Shown: one piece after another, positions 19,250-27,835 of the stretch
Position numbering within the stretch: the first letter of the stretch is position 1
How the letters are laid out: each line of letters starts with the position of its first letter
Assembly (NCBI RefSeq): GCF_002939865.1
Contig: NZ_MDEE01000001.1
Span: 248,001 to 312,000 of the forward strand
DNA from: Xanthomonas dyei
GTDB lineage: Bacteria; Pseudomonadota; Gammaproteobacteria; Xanthomonadales; Xanthomonadaceae
DNA length: 64,000 nt
Direction of reading: 5' to 3'
Position numbers and translations under genes: made by a program
Notes under the pieces: generated by a model
What the model was told of the DNA's origin: nothing
The model's input: only the letters and a program-made list of their open reading frames with translations
Database searches by the model: none

Positions 19250-19498
19250 TGTCTCGCAATGCATTCAAGCCGACGCCGCTTCGCGGCGCGGTTTGACTCA
19301 AGCGTCATCCAGTGATCACCGGCCGTGGCTGCATCGCGTGCGCAGATCGATCTGTCAGGTCAGTGGCTGGCCACCGACCGACGGCAGCGTGATGCGTCAC
19401 GACACAAGGTCCGCATGCAGATCCGACAGCAGAGGCAGCGTCCCGCGCCTGCGAAACCGAACCGCGCAGGCGTGTTCCGGGCGCAGTGCAGAACGTGC

Positions 19499-19945
19499 TC
19501 AGAACGGCTTGGCCAGCACCAGCCAGATCACGCCGACCAGCAGAATCACCGGCACCTCGTTGAACAAGCGCAACGCCCGCCCGCTCGGGACCGCGCGGCC
19601 CTGGCCCGCACCCTTCAACCAGCGCCCGGCCACGATGTAATGCGCCAGGATGAGCGCCACCGCGAACAACTTGGCATGAAGCCAACCGCCGGTCACCATC
19701 GTCGGGAAATCGGGTATCACCCGGTAGCCTTGCCACAGCACCGCGCCCAGCAGCAGCGCCAGACCGAGCATGCTGTGGCCGAACCTGTAGAGGCGGCGGC
19801 CCATCAGCACCAGCCGCGCACGCACGGAGGGTTCGCTGCCGGCTTCGGCGATGTTGACCAGAATGCGCGGCAGGTAGAACACCGCCGCCATCCAGGAGAT
19901 CACGAACAACAGATGGAAGGTTTTGATCCACACATACAGGGTCAT
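19499..19945 (-). CDS. hemJ: HemJ-type protoporphyrinogen IX oxidase
   Basis: The 148-residue membrane protein matches the UPF0093/HemJ family, which oxidises protoporphyrinogen IX to protoporphyrin IX in the inner membrane. Helix 1 has IKTFHLLFVISWMAAVFYLP with the conserved His. Helix 3 has GGWLHAKLFAVALILAHY with the conserved His and Lys. It ends LFNEVPVILLVGVIWLVL, the typical NE/P tail. It is transcribed divergently from the methyltransferase gene, with at most 74 bases between starts. The related name CopD-family is sometimes used. Confidence 0.85.
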   Translation of the reverse strand: MTLYVWIKTFHLLFVISWMAAVFYLPRILVNIAEAGSEPSVRARLVLMGRRLYRFGHSMLGLALLLGAVLWQGYRVIPDFPTMVTGGWLHAKLFAVALILAHYIVAGRWLKGAGQGRAVPSGRALRLFNEVPVILLVGVIWLVLAKPF

Positions 19946-20019
19946 GCGCTGGCTCCGTTGGCTCGCGTAGGATGACCCGCATTTTCACCTATCCGCGCAC
20001 GCGAAAGCAGCTGAGCCCC

Positions 20020-20622
20020 ATGCAGCAGTCAGACGAAAAAAAGTACGACGCCCAGTATTTCCGCCGCTGGTACCGCGATGCCGGGCTAGCCGACCCGGCC
20101 CGGCTGCGGCGCAAGGTCGCACTTGCCGTGGCACAGGCCGAGTACTACCTGGAGCGACCGATCCGCAGCGTGCTGGATATCGGCTGCGGCGAAGCTGCCT
20201 GGCGCGCCCCCTTGCTGGCGCTGCGGCCCAAGCTCAGCTACCTGGGCTTCGACAGCAGCGCGTACGCCGTGCAGCGCTACGGACGCAGCCGTCAGATCCA
20301 CCCTGCCCGCTTTGGCGATTTCGTCTGGCTACGTCCCTGCGCACCAGTGGATCTGCTGATCTGCGCGGACGTGCTGCATTACGTGCCCACGCGCGAATTC
20401 AACCAGGGCCTGCCAGGGTTGGCCGAGATGTGCGCAGGCGTGGCGTTTCTGGAGACCTTTGCGCAGGAAGATGCATTCGAAGGCGACCACGACGGCTTCC
20501 AACCGCGCCCGGCGCGCTGGTATCGCAAGCGCTTTGCCAGCGCTGGATTCGCTGCGCTGGGTTCGCATTGCTGGTTGTCGCCGCAGTTGGTCAGTGAGGC
20601 GTCGGCACTGGAGCATGGTTGA
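20020..20622 (+). CDS. Class I SAM-dependent methyltransferase, substrate unknown
   Basis: About 200 residues with a Rossmann-type methyltransferase core. Motif I is SVLDIGCGEAAWRAPLL, motif II includes LSYLGFDSSAYAV, and the motif IV region is VDLLICADVLHYVPTREF. The ATG at 20020 gives MQQSDEKKYDAQYFRRWYRD, a start typical of this group. An in-frame ATG at 19972 would add 16 residues but leaves only 26 bases to the divergent hemJ start, so I prefer 20020. Nothing in the neighbourhood reveals the substrate. Confidence 0.78.
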   Translation: MQQSDEKKYDAQYFRRWYRDAGLADPARLRRKVALAVAQAEYYLERPIRSVLDIGCGEAAWRAPLLALRPKLSYLGFDSSAYAVQRYGRSRQIHPARFGDFVWLRPCAPVDLLICADVLHYVPTREFNQGLPGLAEMCAGVAFLETFAQEDAFEGDHDGFQPRPARWYRKRFASAGFAALGSHCWLSPQLVSEASALEHG

Positions 20623-21079
20623 CGCAGCGTTGGCTGTTTGAGGCAGTTATCGTGTGTAGCGTCGCTCCGTACCCTCACCAATCTCCCGCAGGGAGAAGGG
20701 CTTACTCCTGTCAGACCCGCCGTTACCCTGCGGGCGAGCGCGATCTTCCAGCCCAGCGAGCTGTTCCTTCTCCCACCGGGAGAAGGTACCCCCCCAGGGG
20801 CGGATGAGGGTACGGACGAAGCCACAGAAAGTTGGATGCACATGTGGCTTCGCCCGTACCCTGCCCCCCTCTCCGGCAGGGAGACAGAGGCTTACCCTGC
20901 CGGCGAACGCGGTCTTCAAGCCGTACGAAGCCGCTCGAAAGACCACGACCAGCGGCAGCTAAGGCTGCTTACGCCTGCCCTAGCTTCTGTGACAGCGTCT
21001 ACCGTCCGGAGCCCCATTAAGGTGCAAATGCGCCAAACCCGGTATGCTGCGCGGCAGCAAAACCGCACGGATGGGTGGA
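20623..21079. repeat. Intergenic block of palindromic CTCTCCC/GGGAGA repeats
   Basis: This 457-base gap contains no convincing gene. Bases 20668-20818 hold inverted arms: GTACCCTCACCAATCTCCCG near the left end and GGGCGGATGAGGGTAC near the right. Internal TTCTCCCACCGGGAGAAGG is itself a hairpin. A related unit, CCCGTACCCTGCCCCCCTCT with CGGCAGGGAGA, follows at about 20853-20885. The same word family recurs at 38200-38400, so this is a dispersed repeat family separate from the GGGAATC one. Confidence 0.7.
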
Positions 21080-22387
21080 ATGCTTTATCAACTGCATGAG
21101 CTGACCCGCAATCTGCTAGCCCCCTGGGTGCATCAGGCCCAGGCGAACGCCAAGATGTTCTCCGACCCCGACAGTCTGTGGGCCTCGCTTCCCGGCGCCG
21201 AACGTATGGCGGCCAGCAATGAGCTGTTCCATCGGCTGGGCAAGGAATACGAAAAGCCCGCCTGGGCGCTGGACGATGTCGAGGTCGACGGCCACTCGCT
21301 GCCGATCATCGAACGCGAGGTGCTGAGCAAGCCGTTCTGTCGTCTGCTGCGCTTCAAGCGTTTCAGCGACCACGTTGAGCTGATCGGCAAGATGAAGGAG
21401 CAACCGGCCGTGCTGGTGGTGGCGCCGTTGTCCGGCCATCACGCCACGCTGCTGCGCGACACCGTGCGCACCCTGCTGCGCAACCACAAGGTCTATGTGA
21501 CCGATTGGGTGGACGCGCGCATGGTGCCGCTGGAAGCCGGTGCATTCCGGCTCGAGGACTACATCACCTATATCCAGGACTTCATCCGCCATATCGGCGC
21601 CGAGCGCCTGCATGTGGTGAGCGTGTGTCAGCCCACCGTGCCGGTGTTGGCGGCGGTGTCGCTGATGGCGACCAACGACGAGCCCACGCCGCGCTCGTTG
21701 GTGATGATGGGCGGGCCGATCGATGCACGCCGCAGCCCCACCCAGGTCAATAATCTGGCCACGGAAAACGGCATCGAGTGGTTCCAGAACAACCTGATCC
21801 ACACCGTGCCGTTCCCGTATCCGGGACATGGCCGCCAGGTGTATCCGGGCTTTTTGCAGCACGCCGGTTTCCTGTCGATGAACCCCAACCGGCACGTGAT
21901 GTCGCACTGGGATTTCTACACCGATCTGGTCAAGGGCGATCTGCAGGATGCGCAGGCGCATCGGCAGTTCTACGACGAGTACAACGCCGTGCTCGACATG
22001 CCGGCCGAGTATTACCTGGACACGATTCGTGTGGTGTTCCAGGACTTCCTGCTGCCGCAGGGCAAGTGGAAAGTGGACGGCCAGCTGGTCAAGCCGTCGG
22101 CGATCCGCAACACCGCCTTGTTGAGCATCGAGGGCGAACTGGACGACATCGCCGGCCTCGGCCAGACCGAAGCGGTGCACGATCTGTGCACCGGTATCGA
22201 TGCGGCGCACCGCCGCCATCTGGTGGTGGAAGGTGCCGGCCATTACGGCATCTTCAGCGGCCGTCGTTGGCGCGAAGTGGTCTACCCGCAGGTGCGCGAA
22301 TTCATTGCGCGCTATGACGCAGACCCGGTGGGCAGCCGCGACCCGGCTACCGTCACGCCGATTCGCAAACGCGGCAAGCGCGCCTGA
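21080..22387 (+). CDS. phaZ: Intracellular poly(3-hydroxybutyrate) depolymerase
   Basis: The 435-residue alpha/beta-hydrolase matches intracellular PHB depolymerases of the Ralstonia PhaZ1 type, which hydrolyse native amorphous polymer granules. The nucleophile region is HVVSVCQPTVPVLAAVSLMA, where this family uses Cys in place of the usual lipase Ser. The C-terminal GAGHYGIFSGRRWREVVYPQ carries the catalytic His. The start MLYQLHELTRNLLAPWV is typical; in-frame starts at 21044 and 21071 are possible but add non-conserved residues. A strong terminator follows. No PHA synthase gene is in the window. Confidence 0.9.
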   Translation: MLYQLHELTRNLLAPWVHQAQANAKMFSDPDSLWASLPGAERMAASNELFHRLGKEYEKPAWALDDVEVDGHSLPIIEREVLSKPFCRLLRFKRFSDHVELIGKMKEQPAVLVVAPLSGHHATLLRDTVRTLLRNHKVYVTDWVDARMVPLEAGAFRLEDYITYIQDFIRHIGAERLHVVSVCQPTVPVLAAVSLMATNDEPTPRSLVMMGGPIDARRSPTQVNNLATENGIEWFQNNLIHTVPFPYPGHGRQVYPGFLQHAGFLSMNPNRHVMSHWDFYTDLVKGDLQDAQAHRQFYDEYNAVLDMPAEYYLDTIRVVFQDFLLPQGKWKVDGQLVKPSAIRNTALLSIEGELDDIAGLGQTEAVHDLCTGIDAAHRRHLVVEGAGHYGIFSGRRWREVVYPQVREFIARYDADPVGSRDPATVTPIRKRGKRA

Positions 22388-22397
22388 TCTGCACAAC

Positions 22398-22429
22398 AAA
22401 AAATCCCCGGCATGTCCGGGGATTTTTTT
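22398..22429 (+). terminator. Rho-independent terminator after phaZ
   Basis: AAAAAATCCCCGG, loop CATG, TCCGGGGATTTTTTT: a stem of about ten base pairs plus a long T run ten bases after the phaZ stop. The A run on the other strand also makes it able to stop the converging PadR/sensor operon. Confidence 0.9.
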
Positions 22430-22518
22430 ATGCTGAAAAATCGAGAGGCAATGTAAAACGCGGCATGCAAAGTGCGCTGCGCTATGGCCACGCGCGTGTT
22501 GCACGCTACTCTCGATCA

Positions 22519-23436
22519 TCACGCATCCGCATCACCGCTTTTGACCAGCAGATGCTTGGCCAGCATGCCGTGCAACGTGCCTATCCCACGTGCCGCATGC
22601 AGGGTGACGAACAGCAACAGTACCCCCAGTAGAGACAACGGCACCACCATCAGCGGCATCACGATCACCTGCCCGTCCCAGGTGATGGACATTCCTTGAT
22701 CGAAGAACAGCGCCAGCGGCGCAGCAGTGAGCGTCAACGCCACGCTCAGCAGAGTAGTAAACAGCGTGAAGTAGACACTGCCCAACGGCAGCATCAACAC
22801 GAAGTACAGCAGCGTGCTCCAGGTCCGCACGTCGGTAAACATCGCAGCGATGCGCTGCAGCCAGCCGCCTTGCACGCCCGGATGTTGCGGGCGACGCGGC
22901 ATGCGCACCCCGAGCAAGGTTTCCACCATGCGTCCTTCCACCAGCGACAACACGCGCACCGAGCCGAAGAACAGCACCATCAGCGGCACACCGATGATCA
23001 GGATCAACAGGCCCAGCGACAGGCTGACCCCGGTGACCACCCAGGTGAAATAGAACACGCCGGTGAGTAGCGACAGCAACATGTAGAACAGCGCGCCGTA
23101 GGTACGCGGGTCGGCGGCCACGCCAAAGAACTTGCCGATCAATGAAGGACGCTTGGGCGGCAGTGGCGGGCGCAACGCGCGGCTGACCGTGACCTCGGTT
23201 TCGCGATAGATCTCGGCCACTTCCTCGGGCGCACCGTAGCTGCCGGCGACCCCTGCAATGACCTCGGCTTCGCTCTTGCCGCTCTGTTCGGCAAGCTCGG
23301 CGCGCAGATATTCTTCGGCGTCGTAAAGCGCATCCTGGACCATCGCCGGATCGGCACCTGCCAGCGCCTGGCGCAACTGCGTCAGGTAATCGGCAATGGT
23401 GGTCGGCAACGGACGTGTCTGTGCGATCGTCATCAT
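22519..23436 (-). CDS. HAAS-domain putative sensor membrane protein
   Basis: This 305-residue protein has an N-terminal HAAS-type helical domain (TIADYLTQLRQALAGADPAM, VAGSYGAPEEVAEIYRET). Two homologous membrane blocks of two helices each follow, at about residues 113-160 and 205-275; the first helices of the two blocks are LFYMLLSLLTGVFYFTW and LLYFVLMLPLGSVYFTL. This is the putative-sensor layout commonly encoded next to PadR regulators. The start overlaps the PadR stop by four bases, so the two are translationally coupled. The physiological input is unknown. Confidence 0.82.
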   Translation of the reverse strand: MMTIAQTRPLPTTIADYLTQLRQALAGADPAMVQDALYDAEEYLRAELAEQSGKSEAEVIAGVAGSYGAPEEVAEIYRETEVTVSRALRPPLPPKRPSLIGKFFGVAADPRTYGALFYMLLSLLTGVFYFTWVVTGVSLSLGLLILIIGVPLMVLFFGSVRVLSLVEGRMVETLLGVRMPRRPQHPGVQGGWLQRIAAMFTDVRTWSTLLYFVLMLPLGSVYFTLFTTLLSVALTLTAAPLALFFDQGMSITWDGQVIVMPLMVVPLSLLGVLLLFVTLHAARGIGTLHGMLAKHLLVKSGDADA

Positions 23437-23795
23437 GAGTGGGTCCCCTCCAGCACTGAATCAACGGAATCACGGGTGGCGCGCCAGGCGGCGGTCCATT
23501 GGCGCAGGCAGTCACGCCCGCTGTCGGTAATGCGGTAATAGCGGCGCGGCGGCCCCGATGCAGACGGCTCGATATGGCTGTGCAACAGCCCCGCCCCTTC
23601 CAGATTGCGTAACACCGGATACAAGGCGCTCTGCTTGCCGCTGAGCACACCCTCCAGCCGCTCGAGCCGCTTGGCGATCAGATAGCCGTACAGCGGCTCA
23701 TCGGCCTGCGCCAGCACCGCCAGCAAGGCCAGCGACACCGTGCCAGCACTCAACTCCTTCTGAAATTTACGCAGGTAGACATCCGGCTCGCTCAT
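23433..23795 (-). CDS. PadR-family transcriptional regulator
   Basis: The 120-residue protein has the PadR winged helix: KELSAGTVSLALLAVLAQAD, PLYGYLIAKRLERLEG, GKQSALYPVLRNLEGAGLL and GPPRRYYRITDSGRDCLRQW. PadR proteins are usually repressors that control their own operon and respond to small molecules or envelope stress. GGAG precedes the ATG. It is co-transcribed with the HAAS sensor gene. A palindromic site upstream (23824-23846) is a candidate operator. Confidence 0.92.
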   Translation of the reverse strand: MSEPDVYLRKFQKELSAGTVSLALLAVLAQADEPLYGYLIAKRLERLEGVLSGKQSALYPVLRNLEGAGLLHSHIEPSASGPPRRYYRITDSGRDCLRQWTAAWRATRDSVDSVLEGTHS

Positions 23796-23823
23796 CGGCC
23801 ATCTCCGCTAGGTCGAAGGTGAT

Positions 23824-23846
23824 GCTATGTAGAACCTAGCTATAGC
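23824..23846 (-). promoter_or_regulatory. Candidate PadR operator
   Basis: GCTAT and ATAGC lie 13 bases apart in an AT-rich patch about 30-50 bases before the padR ATG, and a CTAGGT/ACCTAG pair overlaps (about 23806-23839). The position suits self-repression by the PadR protein. Only the palindromes are seen; binding is inferred. Confidence 0.4.
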
Positions 23847-23866
23847 GAATGTGCCGGTAGTCATGG

Positions 23867-24018
23867 GCGGGGATTGGGGAGTCGCTTTTGGGGAGTCGCA
23901 CAGGCCAAGGCCAAGGCTTGGTCGGCAAGCCACGTTGAGCATTATTGGTATCGCAATGAAGTTCACCGCATCCCGCAGCGCCGCCGTTGCGAATCCCCAC
24001 TGCCGACTCCCCAATCGC
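23867..24018. repeat. GGGAGTC/GGGATTG inverted-repeat element between padR and the outer-membrane gene
   Basis: GGGGATTGGGGAGTCGC-type units at 23867-23899 face GAATCCCCACTGCCGACTCC-type units at 23991-24018, with about 90 bases between. It fills much of the 377-base divergent gap. I see no gene there. Confidence 0.65.
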
Positions 24019-24172
24019 CGCACCACTAGCGCCCGCCCGCGCAAACCCTAGTGCGTTCATGAGCTTAGAACCTTTGGGTTACTGCCTTTCTAGCACGGCT
24101 TAACTACAGTCGACGTCCCCCGTGCCGATAAGTTTCGCTCAGGGGTTTTTCACTTTTCGATGGGGCGATACG

Positions 24173-25726
24173 ATGCAACTGACACGCTTGGCGCAGCCGG
24201 CCACGGCTGAAACTTCTTTTGGAGCCACCCGGCGCCTGTGCCTTGCGATCGGGTTGGCGCTGCCGGTACTGGGCTTTGCGCAGACACAACCTGCGCCAGC
24301 CAATGCCGAACAGACCCAACCGGAGCCCGCCAAGCCGCCGGTCACCGCCGCGCCCGCCACCGCCAAGGGCTATCCGCTCGAAGCGCAGGGCTGGGGCGCC
24401 AAGCAGGGCGGCAACATGTGGCAGGTGCGTTGGGCCGAAGATTGGTCGTATTTGAAGGACCCGTCCAAGCGCAAGAGCCCGTTCGATCCGCTCAAGTACA
24501 TCCCGCTCACTGCGTCGGGCGATATCTACGTCTCGCTCAGCAACGAGCTGCGCCTGCGCAGCAATACCATCACCAATCCTGGCCTGATTCCCGGCAGCCA
24601 TTCGCAGCAGCAATACCTGCTGCGCGCGTTCTTCGGTGCGGACCTGCATGTGGGCGAGCACTTCCGTCTGTATACGGAACTGGCGCACGGCAGCCTGGAT
24701 GGACGCAACGAAGGCGCCAAGACCGGCACCCAGGAAAACAACGCGATCCTGCAACAGGTGTTCTTCGACGTGAAGGGCAACATCGGCGGCGCCGATACCG
24801 GTCTGCGTGTGGGCCGCCAGGTGTTCGTCGACGGGCCTGTCACCTTGATGGCGCTGCGCGACAACACCGATATCTTCGTGACCTTCAACGGTGCGCGCGC
24901 CTGGGCCATCGGCGACAAGACCCGTGTGGATCTGTTCGATTTCAATTTCAACCTGGACGGCACCGAAGGCCTGGGCGACGACCGCATCGACCGCTCGCGG
25001 CATTTCCGCGGCGTGGTGGGTGGCTATCGGTTGCCGACCGCCAAGCCGATGTATCTGGAGCCGTTCTTCTATCAGTTCCGCAACGACAATCAGCTCTGGG
25101 GCCGCCAGACCGCCGAAGAAAATCGCAACTATTACGGCCTGCGGTTGTGGGGCAACGTGGGCAAACTGCGCACCGATTCGTTCGTGACCGTGCAGCGCGG
25201 CAGTTTCGGCGGACGCGACCTGCGCGCCTATATGGCCAGCACCTCCAATGCGTGGACACTGAGCGACACCGGTTGGAAGCCGCGCCTGGGCTTTCATAGC
25301 GAAATCGCCTCCGGCGGCGGCGGCACGTCCGGTACCGGCACGCTGCGCAACAACAATTTCCTCTATGGCAACACGATCTACTTCAGCTGGGCCACGTTCT
25401 TCGGCCCGGTGAACCTGGTCACTGCCGCGCCGACCTTCACGTTCTCGCCCACCTCCAAGCTCATCGTGAACCTGGAATGGGAAACCCTGTGGCGCCAGAC
25501 CACCAGCGATGCGATCTACAACAACCAGGCGCGCGCCTACGCACGCACCCAGAGCACCGGCGAGCGGCGCATCGGCACCATGCCGCGTATCAACGCCACC
25601 TGGAACATCGATCCGAACTGGTCGGTGACCTTCCGCGCCGAGCACCTGATGGCCGGTCCAGCGCTGGAAAAGGCCGGCTACGGCGATTCGACCTTCGTGA
25701 TGGGGTGGTTGAACTTCCGGTTCTAA
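24173..25726 (+). CDS. AlgE-like alginate-export-domain outer-membrane protein
   Basis: The 517-residue protein has an N-terminal export signal (hydrophobic LCLAIGLALPVLGFAQ at about residues 23-38) and a Pro/Ala linker (PAPANAEQTQPEPAKPP). A long beta-rich region follows that matches the alginate-export porin fold (LRLRSNTITNPGL, YTELAHGSLDGRNEG, GRQVFVDGPVTLMALRDNTD, RHFRGVVGGYRLPTAKP). It ends in Phe (GWLNFRF), as outer-membrane barrels do. No alginate synthesis genes are nearby, so the substrate is open. The start at 24173 is chosen because the signal peptide begins there; an ATG-less extension to 24122 is possible but unlikely. Confidence 0.82.
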   Translation: MQLTRLAQPATAETSFGATRRLCLAIGLALPVLGFAQTQPAPANAEQTQPEPAKPPVTAAPATAKGYPLEAQGWGAKQGGNMWQVRWAEDWSYLKDPSKRKSPFDPLKYIPLTASGDIYVSLSNELRLRSNTITNPGLIPGSHSQQQYLLRAFFGADLHVGEHFRLYTELAHGSLDGRNEGAKTGTQENNAILQQVFFDVKGNIGGADTGLRVGRQVFVDGPVTLMALRDNTDIFVTFNGARAWAIGDKTRVDLFDFNFNLDGTEGLGDDRIDRSRHFRGVVGGYRLPTAKPMYLEPFFYQFRNDNQLWGRQTAEENRNYYGLRLWGNVGKLRTDSFVTVQRGSFGGRDLRAYMASTSNAWTLSDTGWKPRLGFHSEIASGGGGTSGTGTLRNNNFLYGNTIYFSWATFFGPVNLVTAAPTFTFSPTSKLIVNLEWETLWRQTTSDAIYNNQARAYARTQSTGERRIGTMPRINATWNIDPNWSVTFRAEHLMAGPALEKAGYGDSTFVMGWLNFRF

Positions 25727-26044
25727 ACGCGGTGTTTGGTCAGCGCGCTGCACTGTGCTGACTCGATGTGCATGCGTTTTGTCTTAACGAGTCGTTGCTC
25801 GATCACATGCCGCGTCCCGCAAGGATGCGGCATGTTGGTTTTCAGCATTGGATTGTTTGATGACCACGCGTCTTTCGCACGCGGCACGCAACAGGCAATC
25901 GCTGCGTTCGGTCACTTGCGGCGACTGATTGTCGCGCGGCTCCAACGCTCGACCGATGCCGCCACTGGCTGCTTTGCACAGGCAACCGCGGTACGTATCC
26001 GCAATCGGTCTGCGCGTGCCAGGCACATCGAAAAGGCGCTTTTG
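25727..26044. other. Intergenic region with a terminator hairpin
   Basis: The 318-base gap between two convergent genes has one clear element, the hairpin at 25805-25842. Otherwise I see no gene, repeat or RNA. Confidence 0.6.
25805..25842 (+). terminator. Probable terminator after the alginate-export-type gene
   Basis: ACATGCCGCGTCC and GGATGCGGCATGT pair over 13 positions (one G-T) around a CGCAA loop. TTGGTTTT follows. It lies 79 bases after the stop of the plus-strand gene. Confidence 0.65.
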
Positions 26045-27406
26045 TTACTGAATCGTCGTCGCCCGGCGCGCTGCCGCAAGCGCACTGCCGGCCAACGGCC
26101 AGCGGTCTTCAGCCGCGTTGCCTTCCGGCCGTGCGTACTGGTGCAGCAGCAGGCTGTTGCCGTCGGGGCCCGGCTGCAGCGCGCGTGCCTGCCCGCGCAA
26201 CGCAGGCGGCAGCTCGGCAAGCCGCTGCGCGAGCGGCCTTGCATCGGTTGGGCGATCGCGCAGCCACTGCAGCGCCGACAGCGCGCGCAACGCAGCGGCG
26301 GTGTCCTGCATCTTGTGCTGGTAATTGGCGTAGTCCGGCTGCCCTGCACTTGCCAGCAAGCAGCCCATCGCATTGGCGACACAGGCCACCGATGCCGTTT
26401 GAGGCGCCGCAATCCATGCCTGCGGCACCGGCTGATCCTGCGCCAGCAAGGTACGCACCGGTGCGCTGCAGGCCCAGGTATAGGTCGGTGCGAGCAAGGC
26501 TTGGGTGCGTTCGCGATCGAACATGCGCAGCGACATGCGCTCTTCCCAGGACAGGTTGCCGTCTTGCGCAAGCACCCTGTCCTGCAGCAGCGAAAACGCC
26601 ATGCGCGATTCACCGTGCAAGGCATTGCACAGCGCGATGTCCTCCACCGCCAGCGGTGCAAAGGCAGTAGCGCACAGTGCGGGCAACGGGTGCTGCGCCG
26701 GCAGTTCGGCCAGCATGTCGGCAAACAGATGCGCATTGCCGCGCAACATCGCCGCGCCGATCAACGGCATCACCAGATTGTCGCCACTGCGCAGCAACAC
26801 CCGCGCAGTCTGCGCATCGGCGCAGACACCCGCTAACGCCTGCAAGGTATGTCCCTGCACGAAGTCCACTGCGTTGCCGGTCATCGACAACGATAACGGT
26901 GGCAGCTCCGGCAGCGGCGCATTGATGTCTGCGCGGAACGGGCTGCGGTAATCGGCGTACGTGGCCAGCGCGCGCAGCCTGGCCAGCAGCGGCGCCTGCG
27001 CGGCCAGCGCATCGGCATAGGCCTGCGGGTTCTGGCGCACCCGCTCCAGGCAGCCGCCGGCACTGGCGCTGCACAGCGCAGGGGCAGACGATGGCCAGCG
27101 CGGCGGGCCCGGCAGACGCGCCGCAGCACTCTGAAATGGCGTGCCTGCCGGCAACCGGTTGAACCGTTCCACATCCTCGGCCAGCAAGCTCTCTCGCTGC
27201 GTCTCGGGCATGGCATACGACAGCGACCAGAGCGCGACGAACATGTTGGTGTCGCGCAACGGCGGCGGCGGTTGCCGCAGCTGCGCCAGCGCCTGACGCT
27301 GCGCCTCGGGAATCGGCCAATGCCTGGAGACCGCATACAGCGCCACCAACGCTGCCAGCAGGATGCAAACACCCAGCAACGCCGATTTGAGGAATTTGCC
27401 GAGCAT
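26045..27406 (-). CDS. Membrane-anchored protein of unknown function
   Basis: The 453-residue protein has one N-terminal hydrophobic helix (SALLGVCILLAALVALYAV, about residues 8-26). A long Ala/Leu-rich helical domain follows that would face the periplasm. Six or more scattered Cys (CSASAGGCLERV, GVCADAQ, LPALCATAF, VACVANAMGCLL) may pair in disulfides. Motifs such as TNMFVALWSLSYAMPE near residue 53 do not match any family I know. An AGGGAAGG ribosome-binding site precedes the ATG. It appears to be a single-gene unit. I would call it a conserved hypothetical of the Xanthomonas group. Confidence 0.75.
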   Translation of the reverse strand: MLGKFLKSALLGVCILLAALVALYAVSRHWPIPEAQRQALAQLRQPPPPLRDTNMFVALWSLSYAMPETQRESLLAEDVERFNRLPAGTPFQSAAARLPGPPRWPSSAPALCSASAGGCLERVRQNPQAYADALAAQAPLLARLRALATYADYRSPFRADINAPLPELPPLSLSMTGNAVDFVQGHTLQALAGVCADAQTARVLLRSGDNLVMPLIGAAMLRGNAHLFADMLAELPAQHPLPALCATAFAPLAVEDIALCNALHGESRMAFSLLQDRVLAQDGNLSWEERMSLRMFDRERTQALLAPTYTWACSAPVRTLLAQDQPVPQAWIAAPQTASVACVANAMGCLLASAGQPDYANYQHKMQDTAAALRALSALQWLRDRPTDARPLAQRLAELPPALRGQARALQPGPDGNSLLLHQYARPEGNAAEDRWPLAGSALAAARRATTIQ

Positions 27407-27835
27407 GCGCGTTCAACCTTCCCTGGAGAGAGGCACATCTTAGTGCGACAGCGCGCCCATACGACAACCTGAGCGGAGGCGCATCGAGACAATCAACAGT
27501 GCGGTATTTCAGGATGCAAAAATATCGACAGCCGTCCGACGGACAACCGCGCCCCGCTGGCCGAGACAGCACCACTGACCGCCCGCCGAAAGCGGTGTTT
27601 CGCTTGAGCAAGGCGGTGTCGGGCCCCGTCGCCCAGGCAGTCGCCGCTGTCCTACGCGCACCCAGCGACGCGCACCTTGTTCTGGCAGAAGTAGAGAGTG
27701 GCCTGCACTCAACGTGCCACCGCTCGATGGCGATGTTTCGCCACGCAGCAGCGCATCTTTTACCAATCCCCACTGCCCAATCCCAAATCCCCACCCCACC
27801 TGCACCGGACGCGGCCGAATGCCTACACTACGCAG
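27407..27835. other. Intergenic region, no gene seen
   Basis: This 429-base gap separates divergent genes. I find no convincing gene or terminator. At 27763-27797 there is a single arm of the GGGATTG-type repeat (CCAATCCCCACTGCCCAATC and on). Promoters for both flanking genes should lie here, but I cannot point to them. Confidence 0.5.

Noticed and set aside
24134-24160. Possible HrpX plant-inducible-promoter box (TTCGC...TTCGA) before the alginate-export-type gene
   Set aside because: The spacing between the two TTCG words is 17 bases instead of the 15 required, and there is no matching -10 at the expected place.
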